Source: Paralithodes platypus
Lineage: Eukaryota > Arthropoda > Malacostraca > Decapoda > Lithodidae
Reading direction: 5' to 3'
DNA: 64,000 nucleotides
Assembly (NCBI GenBank): GCA_032716605.1
Contig: CM064502.1
Span: forward strand, 40,646,507-40,710,506
Below the pieces are notes generated by a model, which searched no databases, was not told the origin of the DNA, and worked only from the letters and a program-made list of their open reading frames with translations. Numbering within the stretch: the first letter of the stretch is position 1; every line of letters starts with the position of its first letter. A program made the translations under genes and the position numbers. Positions 1 to 11,275 of this stretch are shown piece by piece.

Positions 1-429
1 TCTATTTACCAATGATAGTTTAGGTAAGGTATTATGTATTATATTCGCAAACAAGTTATATGCATTCACTAAAGGGGGAGGGAAGTAATAGGGGAAGATC
101 TAGGCCTATCCTATATTGCACAGATAGTGGCGGGCGAAGTGGCTAGGATGAGTTACTAAACCGAACGTGGTTGTTTTTTAGGTAAACAACCGATGGTATA
201 GACAGGAGTGGTTAATGTGCATATTATATCAAGTCATGCTAGCTTAAAAGTAATTGGACAATATAAGTAAGGAGTTAATTAGTAAGTTAGGGGTATTATT
301 GGATGAGTAAAGAAATTAAGATGTTTTAAAATGCTTGGTTAATATGAAATCAGCGAAGAGTGATATGATGGAAAGTATTACTCTGTATGATGACTATTCT
401 ATATATTGTATGCACAATATCAACTAGGA

Positions 430-628
430 CTAATTCGCATGCCGTGTGTTCCTAGGCCTCCAACAGCAGCGCAGTCTTCGACCCATGCGTGGTTGAGCTG
501 AAAGTTTCTTGTCTGATAGAAATAACTCTTGGTTAGGAGAGAGGAATGCTGACCAGGATTCGAACCCACTCACTCCAGGTATGTTTGGGAGAGTTAGGCA
601 CCGTAACCACTCGGCCATGAGCGGATAT
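430..628 (-). repeat. tRNA-derived SINE, copy 1
   Basis: On the minus strand the head has an A-box-like TGGCCGAGTGG and, further on, a B box GGTTCGAATCC, the two internal RNA polymerase III promoter elements of a tRNA gene. A body of about 110 bp follows and ends near 430. The A-B spacing resembles a long-variable-arm tRNA (Leu/Ser type), but no acceptor stem closes, so this is a SINE and not a tRNA gene. The duplicate lies at 30100-30296. Confidence 0.7.
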
Positions 629-690
629 AAAGGAAAGCAACCTTTATTCTTATTTGAAGAACCCCGCCAGCTCGGCTAAGTGATACAATT

Positions 691-1177
691 TTAACACCTT
701 ACGAGCGGGCCTTGCGGTTTATTTATATGTACCGCCCAGCGGGGTGTTTTTAGCCAAAATAGGGCTGTTTACGTGATCATTTTCATGCCTAAATTAAGAC
801 CCAGAACGTAAAAACAAGTACCTATCCCTGAAAGGGCATAAACAGAGCTTTCGAATGACACCATAACGATCCTTTTATGATGGCTAGTTTTCTTGCAATA
901 ACCGTGCAACGCGTGTGCAAAGGGCAGGTTATTCGGTACTTTCCCGATATAATTCAGTATGTAGCGAGTGAGAGAGGGAGGAGGGAGCGGAGATTCGTGT
1001 CAGTAGGTTCGCCGCGGTGGTCTGGAGCAGTCATACGCTCGCTAGTCTCCTGCCACCACTTGTCCTCTCTCTCAGCAACATTACGTGCTGAATTTGCCAC
1101 TCGACCTATGTCGAGCGAGCCACATAGTCCCGCTTTATTAAATACGCCTTATGTGGTCAGCCGCTAATTATGGGTTA
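691..1177 (-). mobile_element. TTAA-flanked element, 490-bp family (copy 1 of duplicated pair)
   Basis: It is bounded by TTAA on both sides (691-694, 1174-1177). Read on the minus strand it starts TTAACCC and ends near GTGTTAA, with a GCGG/CCGC motif just inside each end. The interior holds the family's conserved core (CATTGGAAAGCTC-like, CCCTTTCAGGGATA, then a TTATGCATGAAAA-like stretch), shared with 10578, 24265, 28602 and 47449. There is no credible ORF. TTAA duplications and short imperfect terminal repeats fit a non-autonomous piggyBac- or Kolobok-type element. Confidence 0.7.
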
Positions 1178-2011
1178 ATCGTCCTGGTACTATTATGGCG
1201 CCTCTCTGACAGTATCAAAACAACTCGTGCCCAATAGTCAATGCCCTGGTTCAACAAATAGGCGAGCGATTAATCAAGCATGGTTGTTTGTGCCTCTTAG
1301 TTAGCTTTGGTTGACAGCTGGTGATCTATGTTATATCTCCATCTCCTTTAATCTCAGGCGTATAGTTTCTGTAGAAGTTTAAAATTTGCAAACGTTGCTT
1401 AGCTACCCTCGGCGTTGGAGAAATGGATGGTTATCCATATAGCCTCCGGTTAATTTATTGGTCCTGTTATGACGGTGGTTTTTCCGCCGTAGGCTCCACT
1501 TCTATGTGGTATGTCATTTGTCCTTCTTCCCACCTTTTTTACCACCGGTAAACGTTCCGACACCCACTCTTGCTCATCCCAACCTATACTACCGCATTCA
1601 GCAACCTGCTGAATGCGAGGACTAGGGTGTGTGATGGGGTAGGAGAGTGTAATTGAGGATTTTCTGAATACTCTCAGTTTCCAATAATTACAGCTTAAGC
1701 GTTTTTTGTTTCATTTTACTTATGTATTTATTATTTTTACCGAAAAAAAGTTATGACCTGGGAATATATTGCGTGAAAGTGTTAATGCGTGGTTGTAGAT
1801 ATGCATGTAATCCGGTAATCAGTCAATTGCGATATTCTGAATGTTAAGTGTTTGGTTGACCTGTACGGTAACCCGGTCAGACAGATAGTTAATAGACCAC
1901 CAAAACTAAAAAAGACGTCGTAAGGTGGCATCTTATTCCAGAGGCCGAATTTATACGGGTAGGTTCAAGAGAGGCGCACTTGGGTAAGTAAGAATTGCCC
2001 TCATGTTCTTT

Positions 2012-2083
2012 CCTGCCTGTGAATGGAAACCCTTGTGCCTTTGGCGTGGAACCAAGTGTCTAACCAATATGCTACGAGACCAC
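2012..2083 (-). repeat. tRNA-like SINE head next to (GT)n, copy 1
   Basis: On the minus strand it reads as a tRNA-like head with an A-box region around TATTGGTTAGCAC and a B-box-like GGGTTCCATTC. It abuts a short GT run. In the duplicate (31655-31722) both boxes are clearer; this copy has extra bases. Confidence 0.5.
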
Positions 2084-2629
2084 TATGTGTGTGTGTGTGG
2101 GTGGTGCGTGCTGTCTGTGATTCTGCTCACATTAGAACTTAAAATTATATACCCGAATAAACTAATAATGCTTAGTTATACTCCTATACTTTTCCATAGT
2201 AAAACAGAATTTCATCTGAAAGTTAGATTCTTAAAATCATGCATACTGGTAAACGATAATGTCTTATATTCTAATAATGTATCATAGAAACAGTAAAGAA
2301 CTTTAGCTGTATATTAATACACCCTATACACGTTCTTACTCATTAATAATACTACCTGATGCATATGTTGCCAAATAGAACTAATCGGTATAACCCAGCA
2401 CTGTATGATCGATGCCAGATTATAACATACAGGTATTGATTTATAAGAGTGTTAAGTAGATAAAAGATACACAATTATTTACAACCCTCATTGTTTTATC
2501 AGGGAAATTAAGGTTCGATGAATGTGGGTGTATAACACTGAACTTAGCCTTGCCGTTTCTGTGCTGTGTGTGTGTGTGTTCATCTACAAATAGTTGTAGC
2601 GTGAAAAAATCGATTGATATTAACCTCAG

Positions 2630-2885
2630 AGAAGAGATGAGAGAGAGGCTTCTAATATGATACAAACAAATAATGATAGCACTGTTGTCATATGTAGCGC
2701 CCAACGTGTGCGAGTCAGCCTACTGTGTGCCCTGGCTGTGGTAGGTGGTGGGGGCTGCCTAGGACACCACGGGGTCTCTAATAGAACAGGAACCACACGG
2801 GTCTTGGGACGGGAGTGCAAACTAGACAGGTGGCACGTACCTAATTTGTCGCAAAACTTAGTTGGGGACTGTACATATACAGTTG
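2630..2885 (+). repeat. Microsatellite-flanked interspersed repeat, copy 1
   Basis: A repeat of about 230 bp runs from a GA-rich start (near 2630) to ACTTAGTTGGG followed by TACATATA. It recurs at 32230-32475 (the duplicate) and, inverted, at 26830-27146. There its two ends run into a long (TA)n and a long (CT)n tract, so the unit carries microsatellite seeds at both ends. No ORF is supported. Confidence 0.6.
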
Positions 2886-3252
2886 TCCTTATTATCTCCC
2901 GGGTAATGCATAGATATGTAATACTAAGTTCACCTCAAATCAGTATAAATGTTATTTTCTTCTATTCAAGGCTTTAGATTTACAATTACGCACTTCATGT
3001 TATTAACTTGTTCTCGTCGTGTCCACTTTTCCGGGCAATAGACACGCGAGAGTGTCCTAACTTGTTGCCTGTGAGTTACACCAGCCGCTCTAGCAAGGAA
3101 CATTTCTAGCCACTGAGGAAATATGTGCTAGACGTGGAAAGGTGTAAACAACGAAGAGTAGAAGTTAAAGAGAGGAAACACACAATTGTCACGCTGCTGA
3201 CATATTGTATGTTTTTTGTTTCTATAGTTGTTCTTTCCTCTTAGTTAGTAAA

Positions 3253-3291
3253 AAAACAAAAAAAAAAAAAAAAAAGAGAGAAAAAAAATAT
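3253..3291 (+). repeat. A-rich insertion present only in copy 1
   Basis: A run of A with a few C and G interruptions, about 40 bp, is absent at the corresponding place in copy 2 (near 32828). It could be a real insertion or a base-calling artefact. Confidence 0.6.
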
Positions 3292-3779
3292 TGACTAGTT
3301 TACTTATAGAATGCTGTACACTGATCCCAGTGAATATAGTTTATAACCTGTGCCCTCTGCACATATTAAGATGATGCATATAAAGTACGAAGCATTATTA
3401 TATTGTCCATATCAGTAGGCTCTTCTCTCTCTCTCTCTCTCTTTTGTAATTTATTTATCTGTTTAGTTAATGCGCAGGCCATTGTAACATTCAAACTAGT
3501 TGACACTACATTGCCACTTCCTACTGATCACTGACCCAACCAAGTGTAAGCAAATGTCTCTCCACCTGGCGACTTGAGACCCCTGCGTACTGTTTCATGT
3601 CCAATGTTGCGAGATCTATAATCTTAGAGAACAAAGGTACCCACTCCTTTCCTTCTATTAACTATCATCAAATTCTCAATAGTTCCGTCTTTATGTTGCA
3701 TTAACCCCTGCTACTCCGTCCCCCCCATCTAACCTGTTCTTATCCCCTCTAGTGTTTGACCAAGTAGTAAGCATATATA

Positions 3780-4560
3780 TAGTATATAGTATTTTTGTTT
3801 TTGTCCTAGGAGGGGCTGCAAAAAGCGTCTGATTGTGGGAGAGAGTTCCAGCGCTCAGCTGTTTTGAAGCGAAGAAAGTTTGCGAGTAACGTGTCACTCT
3901 TGGGTTGGAGAGTTGCACAGAGTCGGGTGGGCTTGTGTTGCACGACGGGTCCCACGTGCCCTACGTAAGGGGGGGGACAGCTCCGAGAAACACTGATTAT
4001 TGATAGTAGCGGAATAGAATAGCGCGAGATATGCAACCATTACTGTGGAGAGAGAGAGAGCTTGCAGGAGCGTTGGTGAGTGGAGGGGAGTTCCTGATAC
4101 AGAAAGGCCTTCCTTTCCACTTTGTCTAGAAGAGCGGTGTGAGAGGAACATCCACACCCATGTGCACAATACTCGCTACCCGGACGCACCTATGCCCTTG
4201 TACAGAGCAAGAAGCTGTGGAGGGTAAATAAACCCCTGGGGGGAAGGGCGGATGCGCACACCCAGCTTCTGGGTGGCTGCCTTAGCAGGAACTCGTAATA
4301 TGGTCCTTCCAAATGAGAGCCGACAGAACAAAGAGACACCAAGAATATTGAGACGCCGATGAAGGCATTGATTTTTGTATTGTTGAGGGGGATAGTCCGC
4401 TGGGAGTTCCGGACGGGTAGATACCTGGATAAAATTTGGTTTTGGAAGCATTAGAGGTAACAAGTTTTTCTCTGCCCCAATTGGAACTAGTCGTTAGATC
4501 AGAATTTTAGTGTTCTATGGCTTCCTCACGTTTGTCGTTGAAGAGATGGTGGTGGGGGGG
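3780..4560 (-). pseudogene. 3' fragment of a jockey-like LINE reverse transcriptase, copy 1
   Basis: Minus-strand peptides resemble the C-terminal reverse transcriptase region of the LINE at 22428-24240: an ILGVS block, AAATQKLGV, a block around the CIEYCSHVWGG position, and a terminal ELWNSLPES-like block. It is broken by frequent frameshifts, more than in copy 2 (33290-34080). The catalytic palm is absent, so this is a 5'-truncated dead insertion. Copy 1 departs from both copy 2 and the 24-kb LINE mainly by A-to-C changes and inserted bases on the plus strand. Confidence 0.75.
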
Positions 4561-5114
4561 GGGGTCCTTTGAAACTAATTGAGTATATAATATATCTATT
4601 TTTTTTAATAATATAGATATATATATATATATCTCTATAATAATATATATACTTTTATAATGTATCGATATATATATATAATAACACACATTAATAAATA
4701 TGCAACGAAAATAGTTAACTATTATCAAATGCACTAGAAGAGGAGAATGGAATAGAGTAAGAACCCTGGAAAATCAGGATAGAAAAATCTTCCTATATTA
4801 GAGGCAAGGGTAACCGAGGGGTAATGCGTTCCCTTAGTATAGCCGGGTAGATGCACCGTAGCATAGTAATCGAGGAGAGTAAGAAAATATAACGGTAATT
4901 GGTACGGCGAAGGTGCAGGGTAGGTTTAGAGGGTGATGAGGATGTGTAGATGAGATCCTCATTAGTATGTGTTGTGAGAGAAGTATCTTCAGAACGGAAG
5001 AAGGTGTCTGCTGCCGTTATTTACATAGTGAAACCAAACAAATCCCAACTAGACCACAATAGTCTATGGATAGTTGTTATTGTTGTTCCTGCTCTGCAGG
5101 CTGTCTGAACAGAG

Positions 5115-5278
5115 CAGCATAAATCCACAATGGCCCGCCCTAATTATTTTTAACTGCTTCCGATTCTCCTAACCCGTTGGTTTTAGGGTCTATAAAATCT
5201 ATTACAGCTGTATATCCATTTGGTACCAAATGAATTTATTAAGCCCAACACAAGCAGTAAGTGCAGTAGCCTGTCCTA
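5115..5278 (+). repeat. Left long inverted repeat, copy 1
   Basis: Pairs with 9938-10096 in inverted orientation. At least ten positions between 5115 and 5315 have C where both copy 2 and the right repeat have A. It contains TTTATT at 5235-5240, which is AATAAA on the gene's strand. Confidence 0.8.
5235..5240 (-). promoter_or_regulatory. Polyadenylation signal in left TIR, copy 1
   Basis: AATAAA on the minus strand, about 180 bp past the TAA at 5418-5420 and inside the inverted repeat; conserved in copy 2 at 34717-34722. Confidence 0.5.
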
Positions 5279-5417
5279 GTTCAGCTCGCATAGTGTTCTC
5301 TCATACAAATATGACGTCATTGCTATGAAGTACACCCAAATTCACCATGGGTTTGTCTGTTTGAACACTATTTGTATAATAAAACTAGAACGAAGAGCAC
5401 TGATAACCTACTACTGT

Positions 5418-8400
5418 TTACAATGAGTCCAAATCCTCTGTGTCCATCATGTCAACTTCAATGTTACTGCACGTGCCTTCTTGACAATCCCCACAAGCAC
5501 TAGTACATTCAAGTCGTTATTTTCGGCAGCTACATCGGTTGTTGTCGCACTGTCCCTTGCATTGACACCGTATTACCTTCATGAGTGTTTCTGGTGCAGG
5601 TGACAAGTCCATTGTCTTAGGATGAAACATGCCCTTCTTCACTGTCCATCCCCATTCCTCTGCTTGAAAATAATTTCCTCGTCCCATCCATGTTTGAACT
5701 TGGTGGTAAACACGGAATGAATGGTATTTTGCAGAGTCAGATGTTGGGGGTAGGTTACGAACATCAACACTAGTTATCCTACTGGCCACTTTGCTTGTGA
5801 ACTGCTTCTTTCGCAACAAATCAAGTGTATCTCCCTTCCCACCACCATAAAGGGAGACGAGTACCTTTTTCCCTGCATCTTCAACTTCCCCAGCCTTTGC
5901 CACTGACGAGAACACCTGTGCAAGATTCAGAAAATCCTTGTCATTCTGTGCCATTTTTAAGGGCTACACCTTTCCCGATACCAAAGAGCCGAGAAGTTGT
6001 GTCACACCCAGACATTGCATGAATGAAAGGAAGGGCCTGGCAAATCTGTGGTCCAAGTTTGTCTTTAAGGAGGCAAATATTCAACACAGGGAACCTTGAG
6101 GTCACTTTCTCAGATATGAGGTAAAGGCCCTTGGTGTCTGGCTTTGAATGGTGGCACAGGAGAATGAGTAGGTCAGTATCTTCTCCAATAACATGGGTCA
6201 TTCCTTTCATTGAATATTCAACTCCTGTTTTTGCAATCAAGTAATCAGCATCTCCCTCCGCATGGATGGTTATCACACCACTCGATGTTAACCTACTGCT
6301 TAACAAGGTAATGAAATCCTGCTTGTTCTTAGTGTTCGAAAGGAATACGTCCTTCTTTGAATGAAGACGGGTCTTAGGGTTGAAGTGTACCCTTGGGCCA
6401 GTTATTCTTTTTGATCTACGCAAATGAGTAAAATCTTTGGTTGAAGGATTGGCATATCCATCAAACACTACAACTGGATTGGTTAACCGTTTCAAGTGAG
6501 AGACATACTTCCCAACTATTTCTTGGAAACTCCCCCCTGCTCCATGGCAGCCTCTGCAGAAGTGAGCCCCCATCAACAATGGAGAATAAAGCATCTTGTG
6601 GAGGACGTGAAAGTTCTTCTTTGGTTATCATCTTGGCCAATGCTTCAGTCAGCTGAGGTTTATTGGGCTCATGTAACATGCCTGATTTGTCGAAGAGGGC
6701 AGGGGGATGGGGAGATAGTTCATATTTAAATACATCAGCAAGGTTTGTGTCTGAGTTGTTGGCAATAATAACCAGTCTCTGAAAGAGCAGCTGTGGGTCT
6801 ACAGATACTTTTTCACATGCAGAAATAGAGACTTTCTGCCCAAGTGTCTCTATCTGATCTCGTCTTCGGAAACTGTACTTTAATGCATCCTGGCCTTCCA
6901 TCCTTGCTATGATTCTTTCCCCACGTCTTCAGCATCATGTGGATTAGCTGTCTTGTGCTGCCCACTCCAGTCGCAATATCATAGAGGTCTTCTAGGTCTC
7001 CAAATGGACTGTGATGTTCAAAGAATTCAAGTATTGTGCCAGTGTCCTTTCTATCTCTTTTCTTCCTAGCTTCTGACAGGTCCTTATGTGTGTTTTGCTC
7101 TCCAGTGGAGTGGTATGTTTCGGTCAGTTCCTGCATCGTTTGGCTTACTTCCACACAGGCAGGCATCGCCAGTAGCCAACGCGTCCGCTTTTCCTCATCC
7201 ATGCCTCTACCATGTGTAAGTCCTCCTGAAGTCTTCAATGCCCGCATCAGCACTTGTTCAATAACTAAATCAGTTGGCAGTCCAGCCCAGAATCGATCTG
7301 TCCTGCGGACTACAAATAGGCCTGCCAAGTAGCTGTTGAATACTTCTGGGTTAGTCTCCTTGAGGGCAAGCATATCCTGAAGGTATATGTGAACTGACTT
7401 GGTGTAGTGATTGTGACCAGTGGCAGCGAAGAAGGGTAGCATCTGTTGCAGTGTCTTCAAGTATAACATAAAGTTACCAGTGCGCTGTGCTTTCAGGACC
7501 ATTCGGAGTAGGTCCACCATCTTCATGTAGAGTATCCATAACTTTCCTGTAGGAGTGCCCCTCAGTTTCTCCTTCTCTATCTCAATATGGTTGGAGACCT
7601 TGGTGATGGTTTCATTATCGTTGATGGTTCTTTCATCTTGAGACTCCAGAAGACGGTCAAAGGTGTCGATGAGATCTTTGAGTTCACTGCATATATTATT
7701 CTCTTCTTCCTCAATGGGGATGGTTGGCAGATCATAAGCTCTTTGGATGACTAGGGCATTCAGAACTGTATCTACTAGAAAGTGACCTCGTATTGCTCTA
7801 GCATATGCTTTTCCAGAGAGCATGTGATGAACAGCATTTTCAGCATAGACAAGTTCCAACACATCCTTAAGCCCTGTTGCCGTCATCACATGACCGATGC
7901 TTCCAAGGTAGCTCATGATTGTGTGAAATCCTCCGAGGTTAAGGACTATCTTCCTCAGATCACTGTCAGCCTTTTCCCTGATGATAATGGTCTTGGACTT
8001 CCACCAAAGTGGCTGATCAAATGTGATGATTGGGGTGGCTCCATTGTGCTTACACTCCTTGGCGATGAAGTGGAGAGTCGAGTAGATGCAGGTGAGGTCA
8101 TTTGGATTCATGTCAATCATGGGAAGGAGATGGAAGGATGCTTTTCCTGGATGAGGACCATTTGTTACTGCCTGCAGCAGCCCTGACCATGCAGGGCGCT
8201 GGGGTCTGAAACTCCACGCCGACTTCCATAGGACATCTATCTGCCAGCGTTCATCACTTGCACATATGTCTGGCAGCTTCTGGTAAAGTATTTTCTCACA
8301 ACTGCCAGTCAAACATTTGTAGTACCGGATGTTGATCTTTGCATCATGAAGGCTGCAGTCTGCGGTGGACATCCTTGGGATGCTCTCATGTGAAACCAAT

Positions 8401-9838
8401 CCTGGTGTTGAAGTAGACATGATCCCCATTCCATGAAACGTACCATGGCCATCGAGAGTTTGAATATTATGATCCACGTTATCGGCAATGAAGTGGGTAA
8501 AGTGTCCTGACGTGACCATGTTGGTGACATAGAATTTTGATGCAGCAGCTTTTGAAAAACGAAGCATTTCTGAATATGATAGACAGTATCCATGGCTATT
8601 TAAACTGTCAATTAGAAAGCGAGACCCAAACTGATGGTACATTTGCACTGCCAAACCAGTGGTGCAAGTAAAGTCCTTGGTCTTGTTTGCTGCAATAATA
8701 CTCTGACCTATTGATCCCATTTCAAGATCCCTGGTGTCACTTTTGAAAATTTCACTCAGCAATATTCTAAGAGTCTGTGGTAAGTATGAAACATTTCCTT
8801 TTACAGATTTTAAATCCTCTGCTTTTGGATAGAAATCCAAGTTATCCTTCACATTCTTGATGTCTGACCTAATCAATGCTGCTGCTGCTCTAACAATTTT
8901 CCTTTTTTCTGCCTCCTCGTCATCTGCCTTTGGAGAGTCATAGAATTCCTGCAAGATCTTTGCAGCACTTGGTCGAATGGTGATAACATTGTCCCTGCCA
9001 TTTACATTAGTGATTATTACATCTTGGCCAAGCTGCTTCTCGATTTTCTGACGCATGTAAACAGAGCTATAAGGTTCAGGACATATTTGCGACATTCTCT
9101 CCACCAAATCATTCACTGTTGTTTGTTCATTGTAATCTTCAATAAACTCATCTATCACACATAAAAATGCTTCCTCCCGTGATGCATCAACATTTCGACC
9201 AAGATGTTGTTTCTTTTTCACATGAATAGGTCCACGTTGCTCAAATTTACTCTCGTCTTGCTTCACATACTTACTGGGAACTTTCTTTCCAGTGAGAAAG
9301 TTGACACTACACACCTTATGATAAACAGCATCAACTGCAGGAAGGTCTCTTGCAACTGTGATACGTCTAGACACTGTCCCTCCCCACTCATCATCATGGC
9401 CCTGCCCTTACAAGCTGACACTATCGATTTCTGGAAGTCCCACGTTCTTGCACTAAACACTTCCTCACCATGGTGCCGATCATCATTCACTATACGAGTT
9501 CCACAGAGAAAGCAACAATCCTTGAAAGAGAACTCCGGAACCTGAGAGCGGAGAATAGGTCTTGGGTCATCCTCATGTTTCCTTTTCGAGGACTTTGAAC
9601 GCTCTATGTCCCGTTTCCTTGTATGAGTCTTTCGGCACTCAACATGCACAATTTGTCCAGCTGAGACAATGATAGACGGGGTGCCCCTCTCATCACTGGC
9701 TGCATTAATCCCTGCTGCTCCTTTCTCTTTGAGACAGACGGTTTCCATTCCATCAGATAAGCATCCCTTGCAAATTGCGCAAAGCCATTTGTTTCCTTGT
9801 CGATCATCTTGGTTGGGTGCAGCCGAATTGTCAGACAT
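5418..9838 (-). pseudogene. FEN1/XPG-like nuclease with CXC tail, frameshifted, copy 1
   Basis: Same gene as 34901-39321. It starts at the ATG at 9838, directly after a splice-acceptor-like TTTGCTTTCAG. Visible breaks relative to copy 2: one C missing in a homopolymer near 9400, a single-base deletion near 6953 and another near 6915, a two-base CT deletion near 6530, and a one-base insertion near 5956. The long middle stretch, 6813 to 9374, stays open for 853 codons. FEN-like motifs survive in separate frames: VFDGY near 6465, GDAD near 6250, EDTD near 6180, GCDTTS near 6010. The TAA at 5517-5519 interrupts the CXC motif; beyond it the same frame continues with RLECTSACGDC and ends at the TAA 5418-5420. 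Copy 1 keeps the Cys codon that copy 2 turned into a stop. Frameshifts in homopolymers or dinucleotides could be real decay or consensus errors. Confidence 0.85.
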
Positions 9839-9902
9839 GACTAACCTGAAAGCAAACAAAAGTATTAGTTGCCATGCTGCTGTGTTATGCAAGGGAATCA
9901 CC
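9829..9902 (-). promoter_or_regulatory. 5' UTR splice sites upstream of the ATG, copy 1
   Basis: On the minus strand a donor-like CAG|GTGATT is followed about 56 nt later by a CTAAT branch-like motif, a T-rich tract and TTTCAG|G, ending a few bases before the ATG at 9838. The arrangement is identical in copy 2 (39329-39384). The open frame upstream of the ATG is therefore more likely intron than coding. Confidence 0.45.
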
Positions 9903-9937
9903 TGAATATCATTAAATGTATGTCATGTCACATCATG

Positions 9938-10096
9938 ACGTTATAACTACATCCCTCAGCATTTTGATTGGCTAATTAAATTTGTCGGTATCACATTGAT
10001 ATACCTCTGTAATACATTTATAGGCCCTAAAACCAAGTGTTTAGGAGAATCGGAGCATTTAAAAATAATTAGGCAGGCCATTTTGGATTTATGCTG
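9938..10096 (-). repeat. Right long inverted repeat, copy 1
   Basis: Inverted partner of the left repeat. A TATAAAT motif on the minus strand (10016-10022) points toward the gene, placing a candidate core promoter inside the repeat. Confidence 0.8.
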
Positions 10097-10454
10097 ATTA
10101 CGTAATTTCCCGTCGTTGGATTTTGGGGGATTTTGGGTGGGATGTTCCTTGATACCCATACAACAACTTCCAACCATAAAACAAACTCTTGCAATTTGTT
10201 TGGGGTTTGGGGAAAATTTTCATATTTTTACTGGACTGCGGACACGCCCAGGACCCCGAAGTGCCCCTTAACATTTATGAAGGGAAAGTTTAGAGGCAAG
10301 AGAAAAATGTGACGCTCTGGCGGTAAAGAGCTTGTATGGTGCAAGTGCGTCAGGGCAGAATGAAGGTGAACATAGTAGGGTCAAGAACCTGAATTTCGTG
10401 ACCATTCTCTGACTAGTAAGGTTTGACGATTGTTGTAACTTCCAATGACATTTA

Positions 10455-11275
10455 TATGGGGGATGGTTGCATTGTCTGAACCCCTTTCTCCCTTGTGTTT
10501 AGTCCCACGAGTTTTCAGATTTTAAGACGTTCGGCCCATTAGTTTACAAAAACTTTCACCTCATTTATTTATCAATATTAACCCTTCTTTGGCGGTGCCC
10601 GGCGGGCGAGAGAACCTAGGACTATGTGGCGGGGCCCGGCTATAGTCGCATGCAATTTTGAGCATGTAATGTGCTCTGAGAGAGAGCGGAGCTGTGGGAG
10701 GAGCGTAGGTTACCTCATGACCGCTCGCCACGGTGGCCGTGGAGCTAATGAGATGTACTCCACCCTACTCCACCCTCCCTCACTCGTTTCACACGTAATA
10801 ATGTAAGGAAATGACCGTATTTTATCGATTTTGCCCTTTGGTTGCACGATCGTTGCAAGACAACCAGTGATCGTAGAAGGATGGTTCAAACGTCATTGGA
10901 AAGCTCATTTAATGCCCTTTCAGGGATACTTACTTGTATTACGCTCTGGCTCTTGTTTATGCATGAAAACGAGCACGGAAACAAGCTCATTTATGGTAAA
11001 ACCCCCCGCTGGGCGGCACAGTCAAATATACTCCACCACCCGCTCTTTGAGTGTTAAGATCTTTCGTGCCATTTAGGTGTTGATTATTTCCAGGCGAGTG
11101 ATAGGAAGCCTGTAATTTAGGAGGAACGGGAAATTTTTCTGCCGAAAAATGTACAAATTTATCTGGAAGGGTGAGGATATTTTGTTAAGCTTGATGGAGG
11201 TCTAGGGAGGCCACTAATAATTATAATATAAAGATGAATAAGTAAGCAAATAAATGCGCTCATCCACCCTTAGAA
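10455..11275 (+). mobile_element. Older TTAA repeat interrupted by 490-bp element, copy 1
   Basis: Both flanks of the element at 10578-11057 belong to another repeat, seen uninterrupted at 44894-45256: a TTTAG-CCC-A-TAGTTT block, ATTTTAAGACGTTCG, then CTTTCGTGCCATTTAGGTG, GCGAGTGATAGGAAGC, and GCTTGATGGAGGTCTAGGGAG. The younger element entered this repeat at a TTAA. Confidence 0.7.
10578..11057 (+). mobile_element. TTAA-flanked element, 490-bp family, copy 1
   Basis: Flanked by TTAA at 10578-10581 and 11054-11057, interior about 472 bp. It begins CCCTTCTTTGGCGG and ends CCGCTCTTTGAGTG, an imperfect terminal inverted repeat. It holds the family core GTCATTGGAAAGCTC-like ... TTACGCTCTGGCTCTTG ... 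TATGCATGAAAA. Short frames across the core look similar between family members, but only because the DNA is conserved; I do not call a gene. Confidence 0.8.

Larger units (their letters stand above)
5115..10096 (-). mobile_element. Long-TIR element with FEN1/XPG-like + CXC gene, copy 1
   Basis: This is the duplicate of 34602-39578, about 4,982 bp, bounded by inverted repeats whose outer ends read CAGCATAAATCC (5115-5126) and its complement (10085-10096). The single gene is on the minus strand. The left repeat in this copy is eroded by A-to-C changes and extra bases; the right repeat and interior are almost identical to copy 2. I see no clear target-site duplication (CGAG-like versus ATTA flanks in copy 2). 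Because both copies lie in one duplicated block, they represent a single insertion. Confidence 0.75.

Noticed and set aside
430..618. 62-codon minus frame beginning MAEWLRCLT
   Set aside because: It lies wholly within a tRNA-derived SINE (A and B boxes in the same DNA); such frames recur wherever the SINE is found.
7036..8186. Plus-strand frames opposite the nuclease gene
   Set aside because: They are shadows of the minus-strand coding sequence and recur identically in copy 2.
9839..9901. N-terminal extension of the nuclease gene upstream of the ATG at 9838
   Set aside because: The extension has no ATG start in frame and contains a splice acceptor with branch motif, so it is more likely intron.
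10831..11076. Frames PFGCTIVAR... and its shifted partner, similar between elements
   Set aside because: They follow from DNA conservation of the 490-bp TTAA element; two overlapping frames look equally conserved and the frames are not kept in all members.
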